DNA of 13,566 bases from an uncultured Porphyromonas sp. Lineage in GTDB: Bacteria; Bacteroidota; Bacteroidia; Bacteroidales; Porphyromonadaceae. Shown one piece after another: positions 13,421 to 13,566 of this stretch (position 1 is its first letter; every line of letters starts with the position of its first letter). A model generated the notes under the pieces. It had not been told where the DNA came from. It did no database searches and saw only the letters and a program-made list of their open reading frames with translations. Where the stretch lies: assembly GCA_900539155.1 (NCBI GenBank), contig UQBE01000049.1:1-13566 (forward strand). The letters are read 5' to 3'. Both the position numbers and the translations under genes were made by a program.

Positions 13421-13566
13421 GTTGGCTTGCAACAACGATTCAGAATTGAGTACATATCGATGCGTCGCGATGTCGGGAAAAACGGATTCTCCACGTGGAT
13501 ATTTCAAAATACCCACGTGGAGAATTTTTATTTTCCACGTGGGGAAGAAAAAATTCCTCGGAGGAA
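13421..13566. repeat. Right copy of terminal inverted module
   Basis: CCACGTGG palindromes start at 13491, 13513 and 13535, exactly 22 bp apart. A fourth, different palindrome, TTCCTCGGAGGAA (13554-13566), lies at nearly the same step and runs to the window edge. The segment 13421-13544 is the ungapped inverted counterpart of 1-124 (position p pairs with 13545 minus p). The array faces the window edge and the leader faces inward in both copies. The fourth unit shows that different palindrome cores can coexist within one array. Confidence 0.85.

Larger units (their letters stand above)
12836..13566. other. Gene-free, repeat-rich right flank (731 bp)
   Basis: No credible gene is seen. Short frames at 12902-13120, 13136-13327 and 13186-13419 are built from repeats and match nothing I recognise. 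Contents in order are the tRNA promoter (12853-12882), a perfect 12-bp palindrome CGTAGATCTACG (12933-12944), a degenerate 22-bp tandem repeat (12985-13072), a partial GTAGGGACGCAC element (13093-13104), a BIME-like hairpin pair (13170-13249), an 11-bp direct repeat (13359-13386) and the right terminal module (13421-13566). Confidence 0.7.

Overview
The window looks like chromosomal DNA of a Bacteroidota bacterium, most likely Porphyromonas. This is inferred from three things: promoters of the TAnnTTTG type, no obvious Shine-Dalgarno sequences, and a gene set typical of anaerobic Bacteroidales (flavodiiron protein, meso-diaminopimelate dehydrogenase, a DUF2284 cysteine protein). No rRNA or species marker is present, so the genus is an inference.

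Layout. Positions 1-439 are gene-free and hold two arrays of GC-rich palindromes repeated exactly every 22 bp, an AT-rich dyad, and the terminator of the leftward genes. From 7877 down to 440 runs a tightly packed leftward block of seven genes: murB, a PhnP-like metallo-beta-lactamase fused to LipB, a YpfJ-type zinc metallopeptidase, ddh, lgt, a flavodiiron protein and nagB. Gaps are 35 bp or less and several junctions can overlap by 4 bp, so this is probably one operon. Just upstream, also leftward, is a SPOR-domain lipoprotein gene with its own promoter. Rightward genes follow: nhaA, then an acyl-CoA synthetase (AMP-binding) and a DUF2284 protein separated by 2 bp. A leftward tRNA-Leu (anticodon UAG) with a clear promoter and terminator comes next. 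The last 730 bp carry no credible gene but are dense in repeats.

How the genes fit together. MurB and Ddh supply peptidoglycan precursors (UDP-MurNAc and meso-diaminopimelate). NagB links amino sugars to glycolysis. Lgt lipidates lipoproteins, of which the nearby SPOR protein is a likely substrate. LipB makes protein-bound octanoate for lipoate. The flavodiiron protein detoxifies O2 or NO. The theme is envelope and housekeeping metabolism; no phage, restriction or defence genes were seen.

The most unusual content is repetitive. The two window ends are inverted copies of a roughly 124-bp module (about 96% identical over the outer 75 bp), each with CCACGTGG palindromes at exact 22-bp steps. 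A second array with the same architecture but different palindrome cores lies at 238-318, and a third, sequence-unrelated 22-bp tandem repeat lies at 12985-13072. A BIME-like pair of hairpins is at 13170-13249. Both window ends falling inside copies of the same repeat suggests the window may be a whole contig whose assembly broke at a multicopy element.
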